Assembly (NCBI RefSeq): GCF_024832785.1
Contig: NZ_CP116615.1
Coordinates: forward strand, 2,480,001 to 2,544,000
Direction of reading: 5' to 3'
From: Fontisphaera persica
GTDB taxonomy: Bacteria > Verrucomicrobiota > Verrucomicrobiia > Limisphaerales > Fontisphaeraceae
Length of the DNA: 64,000 nucleotides
Every line of letters starts with the position of its first letter. Position 1 is the stretch's first letter. Under the pieces are notes generated by a model. That model was not told the origin of the DNA. It did no database searches and worked only from the letters and a program-made list of their open reading frames with translations. Made by a program: the position numbers and the translations under genes. This document shows, piece by piece, positions 44,280-55,662 of this stretch.

Positions 44280-44768
44280 ATGGACATCACCTTCAAGTGC
44301 CCCGCCTGTGAACAGGAGCTGGAAGTGGACGCCTCCGGCGCCGGCAGCGAAATCGAATGCCCCTCCTGCAGCACGCTCATCGTCATCCCCAGTCCGCCGG
44401 AGGAAGCGGCCCCGGCCACGCCGGAAGCCGTCTTGAATCCCATCGCCACCTCCGCCGCCGCCAAGGAAGAAAAGCATTTCAAGGTGCCCACCACCAAGGC
44501 CCCCGTCCAGGCGCTCATTAAAAAAGCCGCCCGTCCGCTCGAATTCGCCGCCCAGGAAAGTGACCGTGTCCTGCGCATCAAAACCGTCCGCCGCTCGGAA
44601 TGCCTGGAATTCGGCAAGGACAAATTTGACGAAACCGTCTCCGACATCCTGCAAAAAATCGGGGAAAAACACCTCCTCGGCCTGTACCCGGTGACCTATT
44701 CCCATATTGACCCCACTTCCCAGAAACTCGTCGAGGATTACGGCGTCATCATCTACTTCCGCGGCTAG
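44280..44768 (+). CDS. Zinc-ribbon protein of unknown function
   Basis: A 162-residue protein starting MDITFKCPACEQELEVDASG, with two C-x2-C pairs (CPAC and CPSC) forming a zinc ribbon; a Pro/Ala linker and a C-terminal globular part of about 80 residues follow, with RSECLEFGKDKFDETVSDIL and D-Y-G-V-I-I-Y-F-R-G. The same ribbon type begins the gene at 7145. The C-terminal part is not recognised. It is convergent with nothing and precedes coaB by 23 bp on the same strand. Confidence 0.6.
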   Translation: MDITFKCPACEQELEVDASGAGSEIECPSCSTLIVIPSPPEEAAPATPEAVLNPIATSAAAKEEKHFKVPTTKAPVQALIKKAARPLEFAAQESDRVLRIKTVRRSECLEFGKDKFDETVSDILQKIGEKHLLGLYPVTYSHIDPTSQKLVEDYGVIIYFRG

Positions 44769-44791
44769 CGTCCGGCCCGCATCCTCCCGCC

Positions 44792-45457
44792 ATGCAATGC
44801 CTGGTCACCGCCGGCCCCACGTACGAGCCGCTCGATGAAGTCCGCCGCCTCACCAATTTTTCCACCGGCGCCCTCGGCTGCCGGCTGGCCGCCGCCCTCC
44901 GGCAGGCGGGCCATGCAGTGTGCCTCCTCCTCAGCGAACAGGCCACCGCCGCGCCCCCCGCCGGCTGGACCGGCAACATCCGGCGATTCTCCACCACGCA
45001 AAGCCTGCACGACCAGCTCGCTGCCCTCGCCGGCCCCAGCATCCAGGCCGTGTTTCATGCCGCCGCCGTGAGCGACTTCACCTTCGGCCGCATCTATCGC
45101 CAGTTGGCCGCCGGCCAGTTGCAGGAAATTCACGGAGCGAAAATCGAATCCCGCGGCGCCCCTTTGCTGGCCGAACTGACCCCCACCCCCAAGCTCCTTC
45201 CCCGCATGGCCGGCTGGTTTCCCCGCGCCCTGATTGTCGGATGGAAATACGAACTCGAGGGCACGCCCGACGATGCCCTCGCCAAAGCCCGGCGCCAGCT
45301 CGAGGAAGCCCGCACTCACGCCTGCGTCCTCAACGGCCGCGCCTACGGCCCCGGCTTTGCCCTGGTCACGCCCGGTCATCCCCCCCGGCACTGCGACGAC
45401 CAGCCCGCGCTGTTTGCCGCCCTCCTTCGCCTGCTGGGCGAGCACCCGCCCCGTTGA
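44792..45457 (+). CDS. coaB: Phosphopantothenoylcysteine synthetase (stand-alone CoaB-type)
   Basis: A 221-residue protein beginning MQCLVTAGPTYEPLDEVRRL, the signature of CoaB: T-A-G-G/P-T-x-E-P-x-D-x-V-R. FHAAAVSDFT and IVGWKYELE follow. CoaB condenses phosphopantothenate with cysteine using CTP or ATP in CoA synthesis. In most bacteria it is fused to the decarboxylase CoaC; here it is separate. It is convergent with recG. Confidence 0.82.
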   Translation: MQCLVTAGPTYEPLDEVRRLTNFSTGALGCRLAAALRQAGHAVCLLLSEQATAAPPAGWTGNIRRFSTTQSLHDQLAALAGPSIQAVFHAAAVSDFTFGRIYRQLAAGQLQEIHGAKIESRGAPLLAELTPTPKLLPRMAGWFPRALIVGWKYELEGTPDDALAKARRQLEEARTHACVLNGRAYGPGFALVTPGHPPRHCDDQPALFAALLRLLGEHPPR

Positions 45458-45484
45458 GCCGTGCCGGCCGCGCCGCCCCTTCGC

Positions 45485-47563
<2,079 letters not shown>

Positions 47564-47625
47564 CCAGTCCGCGCGTCCCGAACGACGGTAAACACAGAAA
47601 CATTTTCTGGTTGGCCAGCTTGCTT

Positions 47626-48138
47626 ATGAAACCGTTGGGCTTTCCCGACTCGCATTATCTTTCTGCCGCCCATGGATGGCTCGAATTGGGGCTTGTCTCC
47701 GAAGCCGAAGCCGAGCTTCAGCGCCTCGCCCCCGCCCATCGTCAACATCCGGAAGTCTTGCGCTTGCTCTGCCGGGTGGCCTGGGAAAACCAGCGCTGGC
47801 GTCAGTGCGCCGAAGCCGCCCGAAGCCTCGCGCAGGCAGCGCCCGAGGATAGCGCCGGCTGGGTGTACCTCGCACACAGCCTCCACCAATTGGGCAGAAC
47901 CACCGAAGCGTATCAGTTGCTGAGCCAGGTGCAGGACACTGCGAAACCAGACCCGGGAATGGCCTTGGGGCTCTCCTGCCTGGCCTGCTGTCTGGGGCAT
48001 TGGGAGGAAAGCCAGGATTGGCTCGCCCGCGCCTTCGAGCTGGCCGCCCAGCCCCACGAACGCGAACAACTCAAGGCAAGGGCGCTTATTGAACCGGCGC
48101 TGGCCCCCCTGCGCGACATCATCCAGCATCTGGCCTGA
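47626..48138 (+). CDS. Small TPR-repeat protein
   Basis: A 170-residue protein of paired helices with TPR character: HGWLELGLVSEAEAELQRLA, then A-W-E-N-Q-R-W-R-Q-C-A-E-A-A-R-S-L-A and V-Y-L-A-H-S-L-H-Q-L-G-R-T. About four repeats. These mediate protein-protein contacts; the partner is unknown. The ATG at 47626 is preceded by CTT with no Shine-Dalgarno. Divergent from recG. Confidence 0.65.
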   Translation: MKPLGFPDSHYLSAAHGWLELGLVSEAEAELQRLAPAHRQHPEVLRLLCRVAWENQRWRQCAEAARSLAQAAPEDSAGWVYLAHSLHQLGRTTEAYQLLSQVQDTAKPDPGMALGLSCLACCLGHWEESQDWLARAFELAAQPHEREQLKARALIEPALAPLRDIIQHLA

Positions 48139-48150
48139 TGCCCGGGCGGT

Positions 48151-49032
48151 TCAAGGAATGAGCACCCGCAGGCACCGCGCACGCACCTCGAAGCGGCACG
48201 GCGTCCGACACAGGGACTCCCCATCCGCACAAATCCACAGGGGAGCCTGCGGCGTCTCGTATTCCACCCACGCGCTGGTCAGCACACGCACGCGCGGATG
48301 CGTGAGATGCGTGCCCCGCATCACCCGCGGCAGCATCCGCACCACCGTCCACCGCGAGACCTGCTCCACCAAAGTAAGGTGAAATCGCCCGTCATCCGGC
48401 ACCGCCCCCGGCGCAATCATCATCGCGCCCCCGTAACTGGGCGAATTGGCCGTCGCCGCCAGCAAAATGCGCCCCTCATACGCGCCAAACTCGCCCCGCA
48501 GGCGCACCACTGGAAACTGGAAATGCGCAAGCACCCGCAAAACGGCGTAAAGGTAGGCCGCCGTCCCGCGCAACCATAATTGCCGGGTCTCCACAAAACG
48601 GCTGGCCTCGGAATCAAAACCCAAGGTCGCCACCGTCAAAAACACACGCGAGCCGGCGATGCCCAAATCCACCGCCCGTGTTTTTCCGGCCAATATGGTT
48701 TCCGCCAGCCGCTCCGGCGGGGCATGCCGCGACACCCCCACCGCCCGCGCAAAATCATTGCACCGCCCGCGCGGCAACACACCCAATGCCACCGGCGTCC
48801 CCGCCAGAGCCGCGGCCACCTCCTGCAAGGTCCCATCGCCACCCGAGACAATGACCGCATCGCATCCGGCCGCCATCGCGGCGCGCGCCCGCCTTTCGGC
48901 ATCCCCTCGGGCAGTGGTGGCTTCCAGCCGGGCCTCATGCCCCGCCTCCTGCAAAAGGCGTTGGACCCGCTCCGCGGTGACCATTGCGGAACGGTTGCCT
49001 GAGACGGGGTTGACCAGCAGGTAATACCGCAT
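48151..49032 (-). CDS. Diacylglycerol/lipid kinase (YegS family)
   Basis: A 293-residue protein: YYLLVNPVSGNRSA, then V-S-G-G-D-G-T-L-Q-E-V (nucleotide-binding GGDGT) and ALGVLPRGRCNDFARAVGV. It belongs to the YegS/DagK-catalytic fold which phosphorylates lipids. The usual G-T-x-N-D-F is here R-G-R-C-N-D-F. Substrate not predictable. The 228 bp upstream to position 49260 holds no gene I can support. Confidence 0.9.
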   Translation of the reverse strand: MRYYLLVNPVSGNRSAMVTAERVQRLLQEAGHEARLEATTARGDAERRARAAMAAGCDAVIVSGGDGTLQEVAAALAGTPVALGVLPRGRCNDFARAVGVSRHAPPERLAETILAGKTRAVDLGIAGSRVFLTVATLGFDSEASRFVETRQLWLRGTAAYLYAVLRVLAHFQFPVVRLRGEFGAYEGRILLAATANSPSYGGAMMIAPGAVPDDGRFHLTLVEQVSRWTVVRMLPRVMRGTHLTHPRVRVLTSAWVEYETPQAPLWICADGESLCRTPCRFEVRARCLRVLIP

Positions 49033-49260
49033 GCCTGGATTGTGCCCGCAAGCCCATGGCCGCCCAAGGCGAAAATGAGGAATGGCCCGGGGCTCGCCGG
49101 CCAGGGCCAGAGGAAGATACTTTCACCCTCCGACTGGCGCACCCCCCAACCCTGATGCCATGCGATTGCCCGGCGGAGCTTCCTTCGCCTTCCGGGCTTT
49201 CAATCAGGGCCGCCCCAAAAGCGCCGCCCGGACGAGTGCCCTAAACCGCAAGCCAATGGC

Positions 49261-50613
49261 TCAATACTCGCGCTTGCCCAACTTGCCCGGTTGCGGCACC
49301 GGATAACGGCCGTCCGCTCCCAGTTGCAGCGGGGCCGGACTATCCATGGTGACCTTGTCAATGCCCGGCGCAAATTCATGCTCACAGTTGAGCATGTCCT
49401 CATAGGTAATAATCTGGCCGGTATGCGCCGCCATGCGGCCCATCGAGGTCACCAGGCTGGCAATCGCGCCGCGCTTGGCTTCGTTGTAGGGCAGGTCTTT
49501 GCGAATGGCCTCCACCAAATCGTCCCACTCCAACTGATACGGGCTGGGCTCCGGCTGCGGAAAGGCCCAAATCAGGTCCTCGCTGGAAATGTTGTGCGAT
49601 TTGAACAGCCGCACCCGCCCTGGCGTGTGGGCATTGGTGCTCACAATGCCCGAGCCTTTGGTCCCGTGCACATAGCTGGCAAATTCATTATGGCACCCAG
49701 GCATGTGCCGGCCCGTGAACCACAGCTTGGTGCCGTCAGGATAGGTATATTCGATGGAGTAACTGTCAAAGTTCTGGTCCAGCGAATCCCCCCGGTAATG
49801 GCGCCCCCCCACCGCATGCGCCCGCACCGGCCACGCATTTTTCATCCACGAGCACTCGTCAATCTGGTGGATGTTGTAGTCGCTGAAAACGCCCCCGCTG
49901 GCCCACAGGAACGCATGGAAGCGCTGGATTTGATACAACGTCTCATTCATGTTCGCCGGCCTGCGCCCGACCGTCGCCGCCGTGCCGCCGGTGCGATACG
50001 CGCGCATCAGGACAATGTCCCCAATCTGCCCGTCCGCAATGCGCTTGTGCAATTCCTGCCGTCCCTTGCAATGCCGCACCATCAAACCCACCCCCACCTT
50101 CAGGTTGAGCTTCTCGGAGCGCTCGGCCAGCTCCAGCATCTTGCGGGTGGTGGGGCCGTCCACGGTAACCGGCTTCTCCATGAACACATTAAGCCCCTTC
50201 TCGATCGCATATTGGAAATAGGGCCAGCGAAAGGCCGGCGGCGTGGCAAAGATTGCAATGTCCCCCTTCCGCAAACAATCCATGGCCTTTTTGGCGGCGT
50301 CAAAGCCCAGAAACTTCCGCTCCTCCGGCACGTCAAACTTGCCGCTGTTCGCGTACTTGTTGCTCAGGCTTTCAAAGCTGCGGTTGAGCTTGCCCTCAAA
50401 TACATCCGCCATGGCCACCAGTTTGATGGGGCCGCTCTTGGTGGAAAGGGCGTTGTCCGCAGCGCCGGTACCCCGGCCACCGCAGCCAATCAAGGCCACT
50501 TGAATCGTGTTGTTTTCAGCAGCATAACCGGGGCGGGCCACGGCGGCCACAAGCGCGGCGCCAGTCACCGCTTTGGCAGAAGTACGCAAAAATGCGCGGC
50601 GAGTCGTTTCCAT
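49261..50613 (-). CDS. Gfo/Idh/MocA oxidoreductase with Tat signal
   Basis: A 450-residue protein with an N-terminal Tat motif (T-R-R-A-F-L-R) and hydrophobic core ending near P-G-Y-A-A-E. VALIGCGGRGTGAADNAL is the Rossmann NAD(P) site and MEKPVTVDG the E-K-P active-site loop. These enzymes oxidise, reduce or epimerise sugars and cyclitols; in this family from Verrucomicrobia and Planctomycetes secretion with bound cofactor is common. Substrate unknown. Next to mqnD but with no obvious link. Confidence 0.9.
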   Translation of the reverse strand: METTRRAFLRTSAKAVTGAALVAAVARPGYAAENNTIQVALIGCGGRGTGAADNALSTKSGPIKLVAMADVFEGKLNRSFESLSNKYANSGKFDVPEERKFLGFDAAKKAMDCLRKGDIAIFATPPAFRWPYFQYAIEKGLNVFMEKPVTVDGPTTRKMLELAERSEKLNLKVGVGLMVRHCKGRQELHKRIADGQIGDIVLMRAYRTGGTAATVGRRPANMNETLYQIQRFHAFLWASGGVFSDYNIHQIDECSWMKNAWPVRAHAVGGRHYRGDSLDQNFDSYSIEYTYPDGTKLWFTGRHMPGCHNEFASYVHGTKGSGIVSTNAHTPGRVRLFKSHNISSEDLIWAFPQPEPSPYQLEWDDLVEAIRKDLPYNEAKRGAIASLVTSMGRMAAHTGQIITYEDMLNCEHEFAPGIDKVTMDSPAPLQLGADGRYPVPQPGKLGKREY

Positions 50614-50714
50614 ATGTTTTGGGCTAATTTTTCGCCCTCCATTTTAGCCCGATACCCCGCGCTTGTCCAAACCATATTGGCGCAACGGCAAAAAAATCAG
50701 CGCCGCCAGCCAGC

Positions 50715-51566
50715 TCAGGTCACAAACTCCAGCTCCGGCGCGCGGGGAATCAGACCCCGCTCAAAGGCCAGACCCAAAAAACGCCGGATGCTTTCCCGCC
50801 CGCGCTCGCCATAGTCCAGCGTCCAATGATTGACATACATGCCCACAAAACGATCCGCCAAAGCCCGGCCCATGTCCCGGGCAAATTGCAGCGCGTATTC
50901 CACGGCCTCCGGCCGGTGCTCCAGGCTGTAGCGAATGCTGGCCGTGAGCCAGTCGCTGATGCGCTTCCGGTCCGCCGGCGCAAAACGTTTGTGAATGACG
51001 TTGCCGCCCAACGGCAAGGGCAGGCCGTCCTGCTGGCGGCCCCACCACGCTCCCAAATCCTCGCACACCACCAGCCCCTCGTTCTGATAGGTAAGCTGGC
51101 CTTCATGGATGATCAGCCCCACGTCCGCCTCGCCACGGCGCACGGCCGCAAAAATCTGGTCAAAGGGCACCACCACATGGTTGAACTCCCGCGCCGGCCG
51201 TTCAAGCCACAGTTGCAGCGCTAGAAAAGCGCTGGTCATCACCCCCGGCACCGCAATGCGCCGTCGAGCGATTTCCTCGCGGCTCAAATGTTGTCGGGCC
51301 ACCAGCATCGGGCCGTAACCATCGCCCATGCTCGCCCCGCTGGGCAGCAGCGCATACTGGTCGCAAACATACGCATAAGCATGGATGCTGATGGCCGTGA
51401 TGTCCAGCTCGCCCCGGGTGGCGCGCTCATTCAAGGTCTGAATATCCTGCAAAATATGTTGAAAACGGAAACCCGGCGTGGGCAGCAGCTCCTTGGCCAG
51501 CGCGTAAAACATGAAGGCATCATCCGGGTCCGGCGAGTGCCCCAGCGTCAGCAAACGTTCATTCAT
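50715..51566 (-). CDS. mqnD: 1,4-dihydroxy-6-naphthoate synthase (futalosine pathway)
   Basis: A 283-residue MqnA/MqnD-type protein: LTLGHSPDPDDAFMFYALA, TLNERATRGELDITAISIHA, GDGYGPMLVAR, VPFDQIFAAVRRGEADVGLI and I-H-E-G-Q-L-T-Y. It makes the naphthoate ring from cyclic dehypoxanthine futalosine in the alternative menaquinone pathway. The ATG at 51566 is chosen because SPDPDD begins just after it; the long in-frame extension up to 52094 is shadow of the divergent gene. Confidence 0.92.
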   Translation of the reverse strand: MNERLLTLGHSPDPDDAFMFYALAKELLPTPGFRFQHILQDIQTLNERATRGELDITAISIHAYAYVCDQYALLPSGASMGDGYGPMLVARQHLSREEIARRRIAVPGVMTSAFLALQLWLERPAREFNHVVVPFDQIFAAVRRGEADVGLIIHEGQLTYQNEGLVVCEDLGAWWGRQQDGLPLPLGGNVIHKRFAPADRKRISDWLTASIRYSLEHRPEAVEYALQFARDMGRALADRFVGMYVNHWTLDYGERGRESIRRFLGLAFERGLIPRAPELEFVT

Positions 51567-51713
51567 GCAGGCAAGGTAGAAACAGGGACCCTGCCATGCA
51601 AGCTCCGATGCACCTGGCCGGCCCCCTCTCAAAGCGGTCTTACCCCCTGCATATCTCAAACATTCCCTGCATTTCTCTTGGCCAGCGCCGCCACGCCGAC
51701 GTATAACCGCCGC

Positions 51714-53123
51714 ATGAAAACCATGCTCACCTTCCTGGCGTCCGCGGCATCTGCCGGCCATCTGCTGGCCGCCACCGCCTTGGCGCCCCTGTCCCTGCAT
51801 CCGGAGAACCCGCATTATTTCCTGTTTCGCGGCCAACCCACCGTGCTCATCACCTCGGCGGAACACTACGGCGCCGTCTTGAACCGGGATTTCAATTACG
51901 TGAAATACCTGCACACCCTGGCGCAGGACGGCCTCAATAACACCCGCACTTTCAGCGGCGCTTACGTCGAGCCACAGGGCGCCTTCAACATCGAACGCAA
52001 CACCCTCGCCCCCGCCCCCGGCCGTTTCATTTGCCCCTGGGCGCGCAGCGACGTTCCCGGCTACGCCAACGGCGGCACTAAATTCGACCTGCACCGCTGG
52101 GATGAAGACTATTTCCGGCGGCTCAAGGATTTCCTGGCCACGGCCTCACGCTACGGCATCGTGGTGGAAATGAACCTTTTCTGCCCGTTTTATGAGGAAG
52201 CCCAATGGCGCCTTAGCCCGCAAAACGCCATCAACAATATCCAGGGCCTCGGCACCGTACCCCGCACCAATGTGTACACGCTCGACAAACATGGCGGCCT
52301 GCTGGCCGTGCATGAGGCCATGACCCGCAAAATTGTCACCGAATTGAAGGACTTTGATAATCTCTACTACGAGATTTGCAACGAACCCTACTTCGGCGGC
52401 GTGACCATGGCCTGGCAAAAACACATCGCTGACGTCATCGTGGCCACCGAAAAGGAATTGGGCGTCCGCCATCTCATTTCCATGAACATCGCCAACGGCA
52501 AGGCCAAAGTCACCGACCCGCACCCGGCCATCTCCATCTTCAACTTCCATTATGCCTTCCCGCCGGACACCGTGGCGATGAACTACGATTTGAACAAAAT
52601 CATCGGCGACAACGAAACCGGCTTCAAGGGCACCAATGACACCCATTACCGCATGGAAGGCTGGGCCTTCATCCTGGCGGGCGGCGGCCTCTACAACAAT
52701 CTGGATTATTCGTTCACCGTGGGCTTCGAGGACGGCACCTTCGCCTACCACGCCAAACAACCCGGCGGCGGCAACCCCGACTTTCGCCGCCAGATGCGCA
52801 CGCTCAGCCAGTTCATTCATTCCTTTGACTTCGTCAAAATGCGGCCCGCGCGCGAGCTGGTGAAGGGCGGCCTCCCGGACAAGGCCCATGTCCAAATGCT
52901 GGCCGAGCCGGGCCGGCAGTATGCGCTTTACCTCTTTGGCGGCAAGGAGGCCCAACTGCAACTGGATGTGCCCGCCGGAACTTATTCCGTCCAATGGGTG
53001 TACCCGCGAACCGGTCAGAAAACGCCCGCACAGCCCGTGCGGCATGAAGGCGGACTGCTCACGCTGGCCACGCCGGCCTACGAGCCGGACATTGCCCTGC
53101 GGCTGGTGCGCGCTCAACCTTAG
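51714..53123 (+). CDS. Secreted GH5-like beta-glycosidase
   Basis: A 469-residue exported protein (signal TMLTFLASAASAGHLLAATA). A TIM-barrel glycosidase pattern is visible: RYGIVVEMNLFCPFYEEAQW, DNLYYEICNEPYFGG (N-E-P with the acid/base Glu), and a later IIGDNETGFKGTND that could hold the nucleophile Glu. The C-terminal 90 residues are beta-rich (Y-A-L-Y-L-F-G-G-K-E). Family GH5-like is an inference; exact substrate unknown. It is divergent from mqnD and convergent with the S9 peptidase. Confidence 0.7.
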   Translation: MKTMLTFLASAASAGHLLAATALAPLSLHPENPHYFLFRGQPTVLITSAEHYGAVLNRDFNYVKYLHTLAQDGLNNTRTFSGAYVEPQGAFNIERNTLAPAPGRFICPWARSDVPGYANGGTKFDLHRWDEDYFRRLKDFLATASRYGIVVEMNLFCPFYEEAQWRLSPQNAINNIQGLGTVPRTNVYTLDKHGGLLAVHEAMTRKIVTELKDFDNLYYEICNEPYFGGVTMAWQKHIADVIVATEKELGVRHLISMNIANGKAKVTDPHPAISIFNFHYAFPPDTVAMNYDLNKIIGDNETGFKGTNDTHYRMEGWAFILAGGGLYNNLDYSFTVGFEDGTFAYHAKQPGGGNPDFRRQMRTLSQFIHSFDFVKMRPARELVKGGLPDKAHVQMLAEPGRQYALYLFGGKEAQLQLDVPAGTYSVQWVYPRTGQKTPAQPVRHEGGLLTLATPAYEPDIALRLVRAQP

Positions 53124-53137
53124 GCGCCGGCCCCCCT

Positions 53138-55657
53138 TTACAGATTGCGCGGCTCGATGCCATGCAGATGGCGCACGAGAAAATCCATGCGCCGCCGGTT
53201 GCCGTAAGGCGTCTCCGCCGCGCCGTGACCCACGCCCGGGATGACGAGCAAGTCGAAGTCTTTGTCGGCTTTAATCAGGGCATTGACCACCTGCATGGTG
53301 GACGCCGGGTCCACATTTTCATCCATCTCCCCCACAATCAGCATTAATTTGCCCTGCAAACGGTGCGCCTGGGTCACATTGCTTTGCTCCGCATAATGCG
53401 GCCCCACCGGCCAGCCCATCCATTGCTCATTCCACCAGATTTTATCCATGCGGTTGTCATGGCAGCCACAATCCGCCACCGCCACCTTGTAAAAATCAGG
53501 ATGCGCAATCAAGGCCCGCGCCGCATTTTGCCCGCCCGCCGAGCCGCCAAAAATGCCCACGCGGCTCAAATCCATATAAGGATACTTTTGCGCCGCCGCC
53601 TTCATCCACAAGATGCGGTCCGGGAAACCGGCGTCGCCGAGGTTTTTCCAGCAAACATCATGAAACGCCTTAGAACGATGCGACGTCCCCATGCCGTCCA
53701 TTTGCACCACAATGAACCCCAGCTCCGCATAAGCCTGCCCCTGATGCGAGGGCTGAAAGTTTTTGGGAGTGAAGGAGCCTTGCGGGCCGGCATAAATCCG
53801 CTCCACCACCGGATATTTTTTGCCGGGGTCCAACCGCGTGGGCCGCCAAATCACCCCGTAAATATCGGTCTGTCCATCGCGGCCTTTGGCCACAAACGGC
53901 TCCGGCAGCCGCCACCCCAACTGGCTCATGGCCGAGGCATCCGCCGTCTCCAGCACACACACCAGCCGCCCGTCCTCCGCCCGCCGCAGCTCATGCACCG
54001 GCGGAGCGTCCACCCGCGACCAGGTATCTATGAAAAACCGGCGGTCCGGCGAAAATTGCACCGTGTGCGTGCCGTTGCCCTCGGTCAATAGCGTGAGCTG
54101 GCTGCCGTCAAAATTCACCCGCGCATAATGCACATAATAAGGATCCTGGCCGGGATGAATGCCCCCCGCCCGAAACCATATTTGCCGACGCTCCTCGTCC
54201 ACCCGCTCCACCCCGCGCACCACCCACGGGCCGCGCGTCATCTGATGCTTCACCTTCCCCGTGCGTGCATCATATAGATAAAGATGATTCCACCCGTCCC
54301 GCTCCGACATCCAAATCAGCTCGCCGCTCCGCTCCAGGTAGTGCAAAAAAAACTTGCCCGAGTAATCAATGAACGTGGCGCTGCGCTCGTCTATGAGCGC
54401 CCGGGCTTCCCCGGTAGCGGCATTCACCGCAATCAACCGCAAGATTTGATGCCCCCGCCGATTGTGCACAAAGGTGAATTGACTCGAATCCGCCGCCCAC
54501 CGCACGTCCTGATTGGACCACGGATTCTCAAACAGCGCCGGAACAATTTCAATTTTGCGGCGCTGCGCCACATCGAAAAGCTGCGGCATCGGCTGCGGCA
54601 CGCGGTCCCCCGGCTTGAGGTAATCATACGAATGCAGCTTGGGCTGCAACTGGTCCTTGGGGGAAGACTCCACGTAATACACCTTGCGCGTGTCCCCCTG
54701 TTTCACGCGCATGACCACCAGCTTCCGGCTGTCCGGCGCCCAGTAGAACCGCCCCTCATAACGGTCCTCCGCTGTCCCATCCGTGCTCAGCGCAAATTCC
54801 TGCTGGTCAGAAACCCGCCGCAAAAAAACATTGTTTTCCCGGTAAAACGCCTGCCACTGCCCGTCGGGCGACAACCCCTCGCGCGAACGCGCAGCCCGCG
54901 CCGGCTCCGTCGCTGCCGGAGAGGGAGCCGCCCGATTGGGCTTCTCAATCACCGCCTCCCCGCCGCCTTCCACCGCCTCAAACACCGCCACCGTATTGCC
55001 GTCACCATCCGTCACCTGCCACACATGCCCGGCAAAAGTGTGCTGGTCCCGCTCCGCGCCGGCCGCCAGGGTCCCATACGCCTGCGGGCGGCCCTCAGGA
55101 TTAATCCAGAACAGCCGCACTTCCTGCCCGGTCCGATTGATGAACCGGATGGAGGTCTCCTCCCCCGTCCGCCGGGAGGGCCGCACATTGCGCGAGGCGG
55201 CCAGATTTTCCGTTTTGGCCGCCTCGCGGGGCACTTCGGAAAGTGCATAACTGGCCAGGGCCAGCCTCCAGGATTTTCCTTCAGCGCGGAATTGCACCCA
55301 TTGCCCCGCAGCGTCCCATTCCAAGGCGTCCATGGGCAGGCGGTGGGATGGCACCTCCTTTTTCAAGGCCCGGCTCAACGCTTCCGCCAACCGGGCATGG
55401 TCAAACGCCGGCCGCCGCTCCCCCCGCACCGCATCCACCACCACGAATTCACGCGCCCCGCCCGCCAGCTCTTTGCGATACCAAAAGCGCTCCCCGCCCG
55501 CGAACCAGTGGGGAGTGAGGCGCGCGTTCAACACCTTGCCCTCACAAAGCCTGCTCCATTGAAATGCCCGCTGGTAGTCCTCCCTGGTAATTTGTGACTT
55601 CAAGCCGGTCGTCCCTGCTGCCAGCAAGCAGAGCCAAACCATCAACATGCGTCGCAT
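53138..55657 (-). CDS. Secreted S9-family (DPP IV-like) peptidase with VHL-like domain
   Basis: An 839-residue protein with a signal peptide (MVWLCLLAAGTTGL). The DPP IV N-terminal propeller (YYVESSPKDQL, YEGRFYWAPDSRKLVVMR) precedes an alpha/beta-hydrolase with the catalytic GGSAGG (Ser) and G-V-G-H-G-A-A (His). Between the N-terminal strands and the propeller (about residues 165-238, nucleotides 54944-55153) is a VHL-beta-like domain: SIRFINRTGQEVRLFWINPE, G-R-P-Q-A-Y-G-T-L and T-F-A-G-H-V-W-Q-V. It would cleave peptides in the periplasm. Five bases follow the upstream gene stop. Confidence 0.85.
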   Translation of the reverse strand: MRRMLMVWLCLLAAGTTGLKSQITREDYQRAFQWSRLCEGKVLNARLTPHWFAGGERFWYRKELAGGAREFVVVDAVRGERRPAFDHARLAEALSRALKKEVPSHRLPMDALEWDAAGQWVQFRAEGKSWRLALASYALSEVPREAAKTENLAASRNVRPSRRTGEETSIRFINRTGQEVRLFWINPEGRPQAYGTLAAGAERDQHTFAGHVWQVTDGDGNTVAVFEAVEGGGEAVIEKPNRAAPSPAATEPARAARSREGLSPDGQWQAFYRENNVFLRRVSDQQEFALSTDGTAEDRYEGRFYWAPDSRKLVVMRVKQGDTRKVYYVESSPKDQLQPKLHSYDYLKPGDRVPQPMPQLFDVAQRRKIEIVPALFENPWSNQDVRWAADSSQFTFVHNRRGHQILRLIAVNAATGEARALIDERSATFIDYSGKFFLHYLERSGELIWMSERDGWNHLYLYDARTGKVKHQMTRGPWVVRGVERVDEERRQIWFRAGGIHPGQDPYYVHYARVNFDGSQLTLLTEGNGTHTVQFSPDRRFFIDTWSRVDAPPVHELRRAEDGRLVCVLETADASAMSQLGWRLPEPFVAKGRDGQTDIYGVIWRPTRLDPGKKYPVVERIYAGPQGSFTPKNFQPSHQGQAYAELGFIVVQMDGMGTSHRSKAFHDVCWKNLGDAGFPDRILWMKAAAQKYPYMDLSRVGIFGGSAGGQNAARALIAHPDFYKVAVADCGCHDNRMDKIWWNEQWMGWPVGPHYAEQSNVTQAHRLQGKLMLIVGEMDENVDPASTMQVVNALIKADKDFDLLVIPGVGHGAAETPYGNRRRMDFLVRHLHGIEPRNL

Positions 55658-55662
55658 AAAAC

